Positions 43,116 through 56,261 are shown, counted from the stretch's first letter. The stretch: 64,000 nt of DNA from Zygnema cylindricum (GCA_037447655.1 JBBHKE010001948.1:485321-549320); one strand, 5' to 3'. The notes: a model not told the origin generated them from the letters alone. Numbers and translations are program-made.

Positions 43116-46100
43116 CGAAGTTGACACAAACACTGATGGCTCATAGAGTTCACCTACAAGAGGAACAAAATGAGAAGACAAGATCATTCAATCACATTAA
43201 GGTGACAATGATAAAAAGGAGGAGGCAACCACCGAATACAAAGAGGAGTCTAACTTCATGCAGTTACAAAGCTTGCACACAGACAGTGGAGACAGCATAG
43301 GAGAAAACGAGTCGAGCAAGTCAAATCCAAACCAAAACAGGAATCTGCAACAAAGGGAGAGAGCTGCAACCCAAACGCCACAAACCAGATAATGTCAGAC
43401 CCTAGAGGGATGGCTCACCAAACAATGGGTGCAAAAACTTGCCAAGGAGTTGCAAAGGGAGAGAAGATCTTCCATGGCAGCAAGGCCACAACGAAGGACA
43501 CCACCAACCGAGTTAAACAGGTGTAGTTGAAGAATATGCTGAACAACAGTAGAAAAATTAGCAATGAACTGGAACTGATGGACAAGGACCCTAGGCACTT
43601 CAAAGAAAAATTGAAACAACAAGCAGACAGTCATCAGACGAGGAGCAGATAATCAGATTTCATGCTTATGACTAACAATCTGTAAATATTTCAAAACACT
43701 GCAAGAGATCACAAAAGTGGGAGGGACATGGAAATAGGAGATAGTGGGAAACACTCACATGGGAATAGCCGAGTGTTCAGCAACGCGCATATCTATCAAC
43801 TTGAAGAGTCACAAACTGATCCGACCTCTCAGACTCCACCTCCACGTTCAGATTCTAGCAAAGAATCAAGTCTCACGAACGAGTTTGAACTCAACAACCG
43901 GTTAGAAGAAAAGCCTAACCAAAGTAAGAAAAAGTCCAATGAGGGAACAAAAAAATCAAAAACAAACATTTGACATATCGAACATTTGAGGCAAAGATGG
44001 CAGTTGCAGGTATAGAGTTAGATCCCAAACCAAGGATTCCAAGAGGACCCTCACAAGCAAAAGCGTGAAAACTTACCAATCTGTTGGTAGCGAAGTCCGC
44101 CGAAGCCCGGGCAGCCTAGAAATTAAATGTTGCCAAAGGGCCACAATAATCGGTCAGACGGTCATTCAAAGGAATCGCATCGACCATAGTTGATCGATAA
44201 ATCAGCAAATCCGAAACTGACAAGGAGGTTAGAAAACAAATCAGGAAAGAAGGTATAGCATAGGAGCACATGGAGGGTGAACGAGGGAACAAAGGGAGAC
44301 AATGTGCATTTATTATTATTACAAGGAAAAATATCCACAAGTGTAGCAAGCGCGACAAAACCGATAAAACTAGATGCTAAAAGACTTATAAGCAAAAGTG
44401 GGAGCAGAAAGAGATCAAATCGGACAAAAAAATCAAATCCTCACCAAAGATGGAGACGCCGATGGTACACTCCACGGATCAAGCACCACCCTCACTAATA
44501 GAGAGTTCCGAGTCCACACCAACACTCGCCATCACAGATAGCCCAGGTGGACAAAACCCAAGTGTTGAAGAAGACGAAGATCTTGCAAAAACATGGAGAG
44601 GAGTTAGAGATCATCAAAAATGAAACTAACACACCAAGGGTAGAACTGTTAGAACTCACTAAGACCAAAACAGAAACTAACACAGAAGAATTCAGACTAA
44701 AGGCTGACACAAAGATATGCAAATCTAAAGTAGCCATACGAAAAGGAAAATCTGAATCTAAACATAAAACTGACAACTCAAAAATTACACAGTTGAGCAA
44801 AACAAAGGAGGGGACAGGTGGGAACTTATTATTGATGAAATCGATCGAGGAACCGAGATGCTAGCAGAACATCGGAGCACTGACATCCTCCGCCGAGACC
44901 TCTAGCAAGGAAGACATCGCACGTCGTCAAGTCAGCGGAAAAGATTGAAAATTTGCAAACAAACGAGGAAAAAAAAAGGGGTCAAAAACGGAGTCGAATG
45001 TTTTCACCACGGAAATTGCGAGAAAGAAAACATTTGCAGTAAAGGAAGGAGCACCATGAAAAGTAATTTCGACCAAACTCCAAAGAATGACACCAACCCT
45101 CAGAACTCTTTTAGGCATCTCTGCAGGAAAAGAATGTCTACAGATATATGAGAATATCACCAGAACTTACCAAGAGGGAGTTGATAATCCAGCGATAGTG
45201 GGAGTGCACATGGAGTCGATCTCCCATATCAAGTACAATCCCACAAAAATCGAGGCCAAATCTGCACAAAGAAACAAGATGTCAGAAATTGAGGCCAAGG
45301 AAGCTTCAAGGACTTACAAAGAAGCATTGCAAACTCTAAACATCAATGCATTAGGAAATGGAGAGCATCAAAAGAGGGAGAAGGGAGACTTGCCGAATTT
45401 TGGAAAGAAGATTAGCCTTATCAAATCTCCACCCTTAAGGATTCGGGCAATGGCCGAAGTATAGCCGGTCATGCAGCCCATGGAGCAGAACTTGCAAAGA
45501 AGAATCAAAACGGAAGGTGTGAGTGGGTTAAGAGGAGTTCACAAAGAAAAACTAACATCGACGTTTGAAATTGGACTCCACATGGAAAACCAAATTGTCG
45601 GAACAGCAGCAGAGAAAGAAAGCCATATCCCAGACAAGGCAAGCAAATGGAAAACAAAGATCAAAAGCCTCACAATGGAACCTTATTAAGGAGCAAGAAA
45701 GTCGTTCTTACATCAAGAATCCGGGAGACAAGTAAGGAGAAGCCTCAGGTCTCTGACAGAGGAAAGCCACCACCTTGAAAGCACAGCAAATGGCGTGGTT
45801 GGCAGAAAAGTGAAAAAGTTCCAAAACCCTAAATCCCATGGCAAATTCATTATTGAAGGATTAACAGAGGAAGAGGGGGCAGACAGCTTGGAGGAAAAGA
45901 TTTAGCTAAGTCAAAAAAACACTATAAGTTATGGTAGTCTAAGTGAAAGAGGGAGTTTAAGCTGTGACATCCTAACAAAAAAAAGATAGACTTTGAAAAA
46001 GTTAGAGGACAAAGTTCAAGAAAGGAAAGGAGAAACTAAATGGAACAGTGTGCTTAGAGCGCCTCCCACTATATGGATGCGACAAAGGCGGTACATGTAC

Positions 46101-46400
46101 CTTTGGAGATGAGCGATGAAAGCGTGACGTAATCGAATGGTCGTACACTTCATGCGACATCATCGCGGTCGCACGCTCAAATAGCGACGACAATTTCATC
46201 ACACGACGCTTCGCGAATAAAAATTACTATCGCCCATTTCACGTGACGTCATCGCGACCACAAATTCATATATCAAATGATGTAAATTGGTTAAACGACA
46301 ACAATTTGATCACGCGACACTTTGCGACCTCAAAATATGTTCACTTTCGCGACAGTGAAATTGACAGTTGAGGATCATGAAGAGTTACGCGAACCTTAGA
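43116..46400 (+). pseudogene. Lys/Glu/Thr-rich internal region, no enzyme domains
   Basis: Short plus-strand frames (43728-43973, 44547-44864, 45087-45464, 45471-45689), all hydrophilic and rich in Lys, Glu, Thr and Ser, as if pieces of one disordered protein. No YVDD, DSGA, integrase or RNase H motif in any frame that I read. Similar composition fills the interior of the minus-strand element. Confidence 0.45.
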
Positions 46401-47446
46401 TTTGTAGGTTCACGCGAATGACAAGGATTACACGACACGTAATCCAGATGAGGAGTTAGTAACAATGGATGCGGTCGCCAGCGACGGAATTCCCTTGTAT
46501 AGCGTACAAATCCCGACGGTCCACAAACGAACGACCACGATTCTAAGAACCACAGGTGCTCCAAACAAAAAAAATGGAACGGGAGACAAAACCTTTTTAG
46601 GACTAACGAAATCGCAGATTTTGCATGTTACAATATGTACGGTAATATTTTTCCACGCAGGTACTACACCACTAAAGGGCCAATCGCAAATTTCCGATTT
46701 GCATAAATCAAAGAGCACGGCAAGTACAGTAAAATCGAACCACCAATCAATTGCCGATTCGACGAAATCAAGGAGCGAGGCAAATATTGACACGAGCTCG
46801 AGTGGGAGTGTTATTTTTAGGCGATCTCGGACGATATTATGTACGGATATCGGAGCGCCGATATTATGTACGGAAATTGGATCCCTAATGGTGTACGGGC
46901 GGCAAAATCGAATCGTACGGAATTCTGGGACGATTCCACGACATTCATTTTATTGCGTATCTGATGCATTTTTGGGCGCGGCCACAGACGGCTTAAACTA
47001 TGTATTTTGGTGTCTAGCAATAAGACCATATTGTGCACACATTTCACATTAAGATTGGAGTGCACATGTACAAATAGCAAGCATTCCACAGGAAGAGACT
47101 ATCTCTCTTACAACAAGCTTTCACAATAATTTGGTAGGCAATGATTTGCAATAGTTTTATTCATCGAAAACATCATTGTACATAGATCACAAAGATTAGA
47201 AGAATAGGCATAGGAGGAGAATCCAACTTAATTTGATAGAGAATGTACAAGAGACATTTGTAGTTCCTACTTCAATAATTCCATTCAAAGTTGTATAAAC
47301 CTGCTTGCTCTATTGTCTATATCTATTTCTACTCCTATCTCTAAACCCTTTGTGAGCCACATAACGACATTACTTCGTAGTGTGTAATTTAGGTTTATCT
47401 ACCCTAACCCTCGGCGAGGGGCTAGGGTGAGCGCCCCAAATTAACA

Positions 47447-48112
47447 ACTTTTTTTTCCATCTCACCCTCCCTTTCTCTCCTTTACATATTTAAAGCTGAA
47501 ATAATGTGCTGTGTCTCTCTCCCGCTCTACCTACCTCTCTCTTTAACGTAGTATTCATAAAAAATTATGTGCTATTCCTTGCTTGTTTCTTATCACTAAA
47601 ATGTTGAGCGCTATAAAGCATGTGCCTTCTCTCTATCATCTTTCCTTCCTATTTCTCTCTTCTTGCATAACACTAAAAACAATTGTTTTTTCTCTCTCTT
47701 TCATTTTCTTAGTAGACAAACGCCAAAAACAAGTTTTTCTCTCTTTCTCTCTCTCTCGCGTTATATATCTCAATCAACTTAATATGATTAGTGTGAAAAC
47801 GTGTGTGCTTACTCTCTCTTCCCCCCTTTTCCTCTTACACCCTCTATCTCACTTTTATGTATATAGGAATCACTCACCAACTTTCTTTAATATACCTACC
47901 ATTTCTAGCATGTGCTCGCACTCTCTCTCTCTCACTTTCTCCCTCCCTCTCCTTAATGTACTTAACATTAAAAAGCACATGTTGTCTTTTGGTCTCTCCT
48001 AATTTACTTCATGTGGACAAACATGTATTCTCTTTTTCTCTCAGCGTTAAAAAATATGTTTCCGCATCTCTTTCTGTATCTCTCTGCATTTTAAATCATG
48101 CTCTTTTAACTC
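47447..48112. repeat. CT-rich degenerate tandem repeat, left part
   Basis: Runs of CTCTCTC alternate with TTAAYRTACTTAACATTAAAAA-type spacers and ATGTGCT words, at a loose period of 50-60 bp. The open frames (Leu/Ser/Phe-rich) are compositional. It continues at 53629 beyond the inserted LTR element. Confidence 0.7.
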
Positions 48113-48797
48113 TAATAGTGTTACAAGGTCATATAAGCCAGTGCGCACCCAGCTTATAAACACATAAAACCTATACACATCGAAACTTAGCTTGTAGGAA
48201 CCACTAAGTATAAAGCATTGGGAGAAACATAGAAAAAAACCAATAGATGATATAGGTTTAGGTAGCTTGAGAAATGTAGTTATAGTTAAGGGCCACAAGG
48301 CATAAGCCGAAATGAGCCTCGATTGGAAGACAAATGTTCCTATGGACTATCTTTTAATAAAGCTGCATTCTCCTTCTATGTTTTATGATCTGAATCATAA
48401 TAAGAATGTACAAAGAGTTCTGATCTACTAAAGTAAATGCTTTTCTATAAATCTTGATAGTATTTTAAGTCTGAAGTGATTTGCATGACATTTCCATGAG
48501 ATGAATTTTCTAAGTGCCTTAATGCATTTAATATCTTTTCATTTGTCATCTTGTGGTGAAATGCCTAATGAGTGGTGCAATCAGATGATGCCGTTTTGTC
48601 GCTTTCCACCACAATGTGCCGCTCCTCGATTTTGACACAATCTGTAAAATAAGGTTGGCGAAATCGTCGTCTGATTCCGTACATCTCGATTCGTCCCGTC
48701 ACGTCACGTCACAAAATGTGAATCGGTAAAAGTCTGCCGGTACAAATAAATCCTTCCCGGTACAAATGAATCGCGAAAGATAACACCAAAACCAACA
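48113..48797 (-). repeat. 3' LTR of the minus-strand element
   Basis: Minus-strand start TGTTGGTTTTG, end ACACTATTA. It contains AGTGGTGCAATCAGATGATGCC and TCGATTTTGACACAATCTG, shared with the other LTR. Confidence 0.75.
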
Positions 48798-50394
48798 CTC
48801 CCACTCGATGTTTCGGTGATTCGTTTGGTACAAAATCGTCCTCCATGACCTTTTGTCATAATCGTTAAAATTCTCGTTCGATATTCCCGCGGATTATTTC
48901 AGTTGACCACCGTACAGTTGGGTCTGTTTGAAGTCCATACAATTTGTCGCTTCCTCGATTCGGAATGGTACTCGTTCCATTCGATATATGATTGCGTGGG
49001 GACCGTGGTCCAATGATGATCTGCAAAAGATTTAGGACCAATTTGGGCGCATCTGGCGCCGTGAAATTTTGCGTCGCTGGCGCTCACTTTCGCTGCCAAC
49101 TGTTAAAACCTAGGACCATCTGATGTGTTCTCTATCCTCAGTGAAAAATCAATCCTCGAAGTTAAAGTGTCGTTTTGACCGTCGATTTCGATGTCCGTAT
49201 GACATTATACTATTGTCGCGTATGCCGTCGCAAAGTCCCTGTGTTGTCGCTCGAGCGACGTCAAAATTTTTGTGCGTCCGATTAATCTGTTCGCGGTGGC
49301 GATGGAATGTCGATAATTCCCAACGTGCGACTCCAAACTTAATTCACACCTTCGTCGCACGATACAAAGGTACAACCTGTACTTCTACCACACATAAAAT
49401 AGTTAGTACTTTCATGTTCAGGTTCAATTTGTCCTTTGGAATTTTTTTCTCTGTTTTCTCATTTAGGGTTTCGTCTAACTCCTCCTTTCTCCTCAAGCTG
49501 ATATATCTTAGCACGCCTTTTTGATGGCTAAGGCTTAGGTTCGTCTTAATGGCATCTAGAATTCTTCCTTCGTTTCGCCCAGCCACGGCTGCCGCTGTAG
49601 TCTTTACGTGGGATTTCCTGACCTGTGGCTGTCTTTCTTCTTCCTCCAGAATTTTTTGAGGTAGGAATTTTCTCGACTCCTTAACTCCTTCGATTCTACA
49701 TCTTTCTGAATCCCTCTCCTGCTCTTTTTATTTTGAAACTCGTTGTTTGTGCGACTCTTTGTTGTTCTTCTTTCTTTCCCAATGAACTTGAGGTGTCCAG
49801 GTAAAGTGTCTTTGAGTCCCTCTTAGCTTAAGACTCCTTTGACCTTTGGATAATATCTGGTAATTTCTTGTTAGTTGTGGAGTTTGACCCTCCAATTTTC
49901 TGCTTTGTGAAATTGGACTTTGACCTTATTCTGACATACGAAGTAGTGAATTTGAAACTAACAACTTCTTCTTTTCCTATCACGCCTTCCGCTGTGCTTA
50001 GCTTTTTCTGGTGCTCTCCACTCGTGATCGTGACCTCCTAAGTTTCCGCCGCATGTGGAGTCCCTTGAAATGGATGGTTTCAGAGAACATGCTTGACAAT
50101 GAGGTGATTGAGGTAAGAATTCTGTCCTTTACATCCAATCTGTCCCAAGTGTGTCGGTTCTTGTCAACAATGCATCTTTACATGTTTTGACTTTACAAGC
50201 CTTTACCTTCGGTTTCTTCTCCTGTCATACTCACTCATGTGTTGCGTTCTTGGACAGGTTTGAATCTAACCGGCTCTCTGGAGTTAATCGTGAGTGCTCT
50301 CTTGGAGTCTGCTCCCACTGCCTTTGAACTCCCTCTAACACTTGGTAAGGTCTTCCCCCTTCCTTCGGTGTCTAGGTTCTGCTCTGGTTGCCTG

Positions 50395-51249
50395 CTACTC
50401 ACACTGTGAGCTGGAGAGTTTTGTAAGGTCCTCACTGACAAGCACTGATTTTAGAATTTGGTCTGTGCTTTCCTTTGTGACTAGGTCTCTGTTTCTGACC
50501 ATTCCCCTCTCTCTCTCTAATTTGCAGAAATTTTCCTTCTTCATGGCGGTAGGAGTTCCTCTTGGAGGTGGAACTCCTTCGAATTCGCCTTTGGGAGTGG
50601 ACTTGGCCTTCGGCCAATCCTCGAAGTTCTTCCCTCTTGGCTGGAGGCATGGTAAGTTCTTTTCCATCGTCTCCTCTTCAGCTGAAAGCACTCCTGCATT
50701 AGCTAGCTCACTATCTGAAAGTTCTCCAATTGTTATTTTCTTGGTGAATGTCTCTTGCACATTTCCTTTCGAAATGCTTTCCTGCAAGATTACCCTTTCT
50801 GAGCCGCGGTCCCTTTTTGTTGTAGATTCGGCTCCTTTGGTTTGTGGTCCTCTGATCTCTGACCCTTCGGTAGAAAAGCGGGCGCCTTCGCCGGAGATGG
50901 TGGTTTCAGGGGTTTTCTTGTGCGGCTGACTCGTCGGTCGTTTCCTTGGAATCTCCTTCATGATATGAGCTCCTCTTGGTGAGTCACCTCCTGTACCTGT
51001 GCGACTCCCACTGCTGGTGAACGCATTTTGATCTTTGTTTTTCGATGCTATATTTTTAATGTCTCTCTTTCGATCTCCTATTAGTCTCTGCACTAACTTT
51101 CTTCCCTCTATAATTTTATCAATATTTTTCTTCCTGAACTTCTCTCCCCTATTGGCCTGTTTGTTTCCTCTACCTTGAATCTTATGGATCTGACCCTCTT
51201 GAATTCTATGTTGCAGGTTTACTTTTCTGTTTTCCCCGCCTTGGTCCAT
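50395..51249 (-). pseudogene. Hydrophilic 284-codon frame in the gag-only element
   Basis: The longest frame in the element, rich in Lys, Glu, Arg, Ser and Thr, without a recognised motif. Neighbouring frames at 51219-51707 and 51634-51840 look like its continuation in other frames. It is probably the disordered middle of an element-encoded protein. Function unknown. Confidence 0.4.
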
Positions 51250-52187
51250 GTGAAGTTAACTGAGTTCAAATGACGGCTTGTAGCCCAGTGACTACCTCTG
51301 ACATCACTACTCCTCATGTACCTTTGCTTGGTCCTTTCAACTTGGTGAGTTATCTGACCTCTAATTATGAGAGTTTGGACGCTTTTTCTGTCTGTTATTG
51401 AATCTGGTCTACCTGTCTTTAATGTTTGTCTAGAAACTCGCTTAGCAACTTGCTTTACTATTTGACTTCTTACTTTTTGTTCACATATCATGACTTGTAA
51501 TAAAACAATTGACTTGCTACTGTCTATGACCGGCTTTCCCTTAAGAGTCATTTTGCTATTTTCTGTTTTACAGTCTTTCTTGGTTTTGTTGCTTGGTTTC
51601 TCTATATTTGTCAGGTTTCTCCATTCACAGACCTTAGATTTTTTTTTCAGAATCTGGTGACGATGGCGGTGAAGAAGTAGGCGGCTGGATCTCGCTTTTT
51701 GGTACATGGTGCTGTTTGATCTTTGTCACTTGATGACGAAGTCTCCTTGGTAAGTACTCCCCTCCTTTCATCCACGCCTCTTTCCACCCGCTCCGTCCTT
51801 GCTTGTCATTTTGAAATGACACCTTTGTATTCGTGACCACGCTTTCCCTGCAATTTTTGGAATCGGGTCAAACTTTGTGTTGACTGACGCTTCAATTTTC
51901 TGCCATCTGTCTGCATATTTCATATATCTGTCTGTTCGACTCTTTTGGAGTTGTCGCCCTCTGCAGTGTCGTTGCTGCGGCTGAGCTCATGATCTGTGAC
52001 TCGTTCTCCGATCTCTGCATCCCTTTTCTGGTAAGCCATTATGCTTGACTCTGCAGCAAACCCATCCAACACATCCTCACTTTCTTCTCTAGGTGTCGGC
52101 TCGATTGCTCTGGTTTGGTTGCTGTAGTTGTATTTGCAGTCTCCGGATTTGGTCTGATCTCTTTGTTGTGTGGGCGAGTTGAATTGG

Positions 52188-52529
52188 TCACTTTCGTCTT
52201 CCTCTTTGCTTGGGTTTTTTTATGACACTCTGACAACCTCCCCTCTTTGCATGTTTGATGCATGCCTCAAAGAGATACTCCTCCTTTTCACTGTGGAGGG
52301 AACTCTTTTGTCTGTCACACTTTAGACTTCTAACTCCGTCTTCTCCTTGGCTGTTTGCAGACTTTTGGAAGATCTTGGAATCCTTGTCGATCTGTGACTC
52401 CTCGGTTCTGTTGGAAGCGGATTCCAACACTGCGATCACTGCTTTGCTCCACGTCCATGTCCTCGGTTTTTTGTATGACCTGGTAAGGTTACTTTTGATG
52501 TCATCCGGGAGGGATAGGATTAGAAGCAA
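52188..52529 (-). pseudogene. Copia-type Gag segment
   Basis: Open minus-strand frame of 113 codons beginning MLLILSLPDDIKSNLTRSYK, then WTWSKAVIAVLESASN. This is the Gag box LSLP with the following W..V...L pattern, matching the segment at about 42990-43110. The tail is charged and disordered. Confidence 0.6.
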
Positions 52530-52930
52530 TGTTCTTTCATCTTTTGAGAGTTGAAGCCCGATAGAATCGGCTTCATCTAGTAGACTAGTGAAGTGGGAAA
52601 TGTGTGCAATTGTTGTTACTTTATAGCGTTATTGTATCATCATGAGGTTCTCTAACACCTCGATCTCTACACTAAATCTTTCAGCTGTCTTATCTGCTCT
52701 CACTTGGATTCCTCGTAACCTTTTCACACATGAAGTGTCTTGAGGCCAAATGTCTCTCTCTCTCTCTAAGCATCTGATCCTCTAAGCATCTGATCCTCTT
52801 TTGTTCATGTCGCTGGTGTCTTTGCAGGAAGCAAACTAGATTTCAATGGAGTCGTTCCACGGATCTGTAAGACTCTTTTCGACTCAACTACCTATTAGCT
52901 AGCTAGTTATAATTTTGAAGGCAAGGGCTG

Positions 52931-52943
52931 TGGGCCCATTGCC
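52931..52943 (-). other. Primer-binding site, initiator tRNA-Met type
   Basis: The minus strand reads GGCAATGGGCCCA, two changes from GGTTATGGGCCCA of the other two families. ATG inside the site again opens a short frame. Confidence 0.65.
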
Positions 52944-53623
52944 TAATAGTTTAACAAGGTCATATAAGCGAGTGCGCACCCAACTTATAAACGCATGAAA
53001 TCTATACACTGCGAAACTTAGCCTGTTGGAACCACTAAGTACAAAGCATTGGGAGAAGCATAGAAACAAACCAATAGATTAAACAGGTTTAGGCTGCTTA
53101 AGAAGTGTAGTTATAGGCAAGGGGCCACAAGGAGTAAGCCGAAGTGAATGGAATACAAATGTTCCTACGGACTTTCTTTTAATACAGTCGCATTCTCCTT
53201 CTATGTTTTATGATCTGAATCCTAATAAGAATGTACAAAGAGTTTTGATCTAATAAAGTAAATACTTTTTTATGAATCTTGAGAGAAGTTTGAGTCTGAG
53301 AGTGATGTGTATGTCATTTCCATGAGATGAATGTTCTAAGTGTCTTGATGCACTTTTTATCTTTCTATTTGTCATCTTGTGGTGAAATGCCTAATGAGTG
53401 GTGGAATCAGATGATGCCGTTTTGTCGCTTTCCACCACAATGTGCCGCTCCTCGATTTTGACACAATCTGTAAAATAAGGTTGGCGGAATCGTCGTCAGA
53501 TTCTGTACATCTCGATTCGTCCCTTTACGTCACGTCACAAAATGTGAATCGTTAAAAGTTTGCTGGTACAAATAAATCCTTCCTTGTACAAATGAATCGT
53601 CAAAGATCGCAGCAAAACCAACA
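52944..53623 (-). repeat. 5' LTR of the minus-strand element
   Basis: Partner of 48113-48797. It ends (minus strand) AAACTATTA directly before the primer site. The two LTRs have many point differences, so the insertion is old. Confidence 0.75.
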
Positions 53624-53628
53624 AACTT

Positions 53629-55080
53629 TGTATCATAAAACAAGTGCTCTCTCTCTTTATCCCTCCCTCTCTCTCTTGAGTAAAGTGAAATTTGAAAATC
53701 TTGTCCCCCCTCTCTCGCTTTCTCTCTCGTTGTATTAAATTACATCAAAGTTCAGAAACACTATTTCACTACCTCTCTCTCCTCTATATACATAACATTT
53801 AGATCTTGTTAACTATCACAATTTCTCTCTTTGATACACTTCACGTTCGAAAATAGGTCCCCACTCCCTCTCCTAAACATAATCAACTTTAGAAACATGT
53901 GCTCTCTCACTCTTTTTCCGTCACACTCTCTCCTATAAATGGTTATTGCCAAAAAACCATGTGTTTTTCTGTCCCCTCTCTCTCCCCGTCCCTTTCTCCA
54001 TAAGGTTAAAAGCATCACGCTCTCCCTCACCTCAACATAATGCCAACAATAATGTGCACCCGCTCTCTTTTTCTTTTTCTATATGATGCTATGGTAAGGA
54101 TTTTTGGCTCTCTCTCTCTCTCCCCCTCCCCCGATCTCTATCTCTTTCTCATCAAAATTCATTCAAAAAAAATCGTGTGTTATTTCTCCCCTGCTTTCTC
54201 TCTCCTTATCATTACGTTAAAAAGCTGCGCGTGCTCCCTTCGTTCTCCATCTCTCCTTAAAACAACTAACATTAAATTGTATATACTCTCTCACTTTCTC
54301 TCTATCAGAAATCCAAAGTTAACGTGTACTCTCTCACTCCTCCCTCCGCCTCTCTCTCCAAAATATGATGAAATCGACCGTATATGCTGTTTCTACATCC
54401 CCCTCCCTCTCAAAGAATGTGTCTATTGATCTCTTACCCTCTCTCTATCTCTCTTTAATGTACTCTTTATAAAGATGTGCTATCACTCCCTTTCTCTATC
54501 CTTTTCCAACTCTCCTTTTAATAATCAACTGATAGATAGTAACCAGATGGTCTATCCCTTTCCCTCTTGAATACAATTTATTTTAAGTTATCACTCTCGT
54601 ATTCTTTTTTGATTACCCGTAATAATACCTATAATATCTAATAGCAAGTACTCTTTTTCTCTCTCTGTCTCACCCCCCCCCCCCTCTTATCTCCCCTACT
54701 TATATTTCACTTTAAGAAGGTTTTTCTCTCATTCTTTCTCTCCATCCTTGTGTCTCTCTCCTTAATATGCCTTGCATTAAAAGTCATGCTATTTCTCTTT
54801 CTCTTTGGTATGGTGCGAAAAGGGTTCTTCACTAATTCTCGCTCCCTCCCTCTCCATTGAATTTACTTAATGTTATAAAGAAAGGTGTTTGTTTTTGTCT
54901 CTCACACTCTTTCCCCCTTCTTAATATAATCAATGTAAAAATAATGTTCTCACTTTCATGCGTTCCTTAAAATCTTGTTTGTTAACCATAACCATGTTCT
55001 TCCTCTCTCACTTTTTGTTCAAAATTGTTAAGATTTATATGAACGTGCTTTCTCTTTTGCGCTCTCTACCTATTATACTT
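53629..55080. repeat. CT-rich degenerate tandem repeat, right part
   Basis: About 1.4 kb of the same CTCTCTC plus TTAAAAA-spacer sequence as 47447-48112, interrupted only by short AT words. No gene. Confidence 0.75.
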
Positions 55081-55628
55081 AACACTATCTCAAACATATG
55101 GCCGGTTACAAAATAAATTAATTCTCTACAAAATAAGTTTCTCCAAAATAAGTCTTTCCACTGTCTTTTGTCTTTTCCCCATCCATACCAAAAAAAAACC
55201 CGTACTTGCGCCAAAGTCGCCTTTGAAAGAACGAGATTTCGTTCCAAAAACAAAAACTAAATGTTTTGCTTGAATATCGAAGCCTTTCGATTGAACCTCT
55301 ATCCCATCTCAATCTAAGGAACTCCAAGATCTATTGTCCTATGCCTCCTCAAGAGCTTATTTCTTTTATGAAAAAGCGTACCTTTTTCACTATTTTCACT
55401 ATAGACTTTTTAAGTACCTCTTCACTATTTGTACACATCTCTCGAAAAATCCATCTCCACGAGGATGATGCCGAGGCTTTTCAAGGGTTTTTTAGTATGT
55501 CGGTAGTCAGTAAGCCATTTTTCCATAATATTGGCAAATTTCCCCCTAAACATTTGGAACCGTGATCCCTCTTGAATTTGGTAGGGGGCAATGTCGGGAT
55601 CACGATGACCTATTGAATCAGATTCCAT
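55081..55628 (-). pseudogene. Unassigned minus-strand coding-like relic
   Basis: Minus-strand frames (55425-55628, then 55118-55327) give protein-like readings such as KFANIMEKWLTDYRHTKKPL and KPLKSLGIILVEMDFSRDVY, with stops and frame changes between. No family recognised. It may be an old transposon protein. Confidence 0.25.
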
Positions 55629-55700
55629 TATGCAATCTATTTTCTAGTACGAATGAGATATCATGTTAAAACAAACTTTGCGCTAACTTTCTGGATGACT

Positions 55701-56044
55701 TATGATTCTTTTTGCTACCGACTCACAAGAGTCAGGCTACACACAGGTGTAGTTGGTCAGAGTTTTTGCCTGCCAGGGTGGTTGCATTTATTAGGGAAAG
55801 TCAAAGTGGGTGAATGTGTCCAAATTCTCATATTCTAACTTTGCATTTTGTGGGGGAACTAAGCACACAGAAAGTCTTCTTTCACAAGGGTGAAAGTCTT
55901 CTTTCACAGGGGTGAATCTGTATTGGGGTTCTGACTGTCATGGTGTCATTCATTTGGGTTTAAATCAACTTGAGGTCGACACTATCTAGATAAGATTCTT
56001 GTGAGGTGACTACTCTAAGGACCAATGGAGGTCTCATAGTTTCA
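55701..56044 (+). repeat. Truncated copia LTR (LTR5)
   Basis: It shares with the LTR1-4 ends the TGATTCTTTTTGC box, the ACTCA...GAGTC pair, GGGTGTAGTTGGTCAGAG-type sequence and the terminal ACCAATGGAGGTCTCA. It lacks the upstream GTAC array. A 110-bp extra segment with a repeated GAAAGTCTTCTTTCACA lies in the middle. Confidence 0.6.
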
Positions 56045-56261
56045 GCAACGACAAGTTTCAGCTTTTTTGCTACAGTAAAAGTGGAAATATTGCTCACCGA
56101 ATATCATCCGCTTCGGGATGAAAAAAGAAATGTACCGTTCAATTTGTACAAATAGATCGACAGATCGATACTAAGACCAAGATTGACCAAGATTTGTCAG
56201 AGATTTGTGACACCAAGAAAAACCCACGATAGGCCAGTTTTTAGAAATAATGCTTACTGAA

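Larger units (their letters stand above)
42363..47446 (+). mobile_element. Gag-only copia-type LTR element (plus strand)
   Basis: The last ~115 bp of the two LTRs match (42363-42477 and 47331-47446), including CTCTAAACCCTTTGTGAGCC and CCTAACCCTCGGC. The 5' LTR is truncated on its left, and the 3' LTR start is not visible. The primer site follows the 5' LTR. The inner 4.8 kb has broken, Lys/Glu-rich plus-strand frames. Only a Gag segment is recognisable and I find no protease, integrase or reverse transcriptase. It probably moved using enzymes from another copia. Confidence 0.65.
48113..53623 (-). mobile_element. Complete gag-only copia-type LTR element (minus strand)
   Basis: LTRs 48113-48797 and 52944-53623 match along their length. 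The flanks AACTC (48108-48112) and AACTT (53624-53628) form a 5-bp target duplication with one change, the copia size. The primer site lies at 52931-52943 on the minus strand. The interior has broken minus-strand frames with a Gag box, hydrophilic regions and no polymerase domains. It inserted into the CT-rich repeat tract. Confidence 0.75.

Noticed and set aside
46465-47052. 195-codon plus-strand frame near the end of the gag-only element
   Set aside because: It overlaps the likely 3' LTR, has no domain, and is GTAC-rich like the non-coding DNA around it.
47583-48159. Leu/Ser/Phe-rich open frames in 47583-48159 and 54040-54429
   Set aside because: Products of CT-rich repeats with no start context, domains or splice structure.
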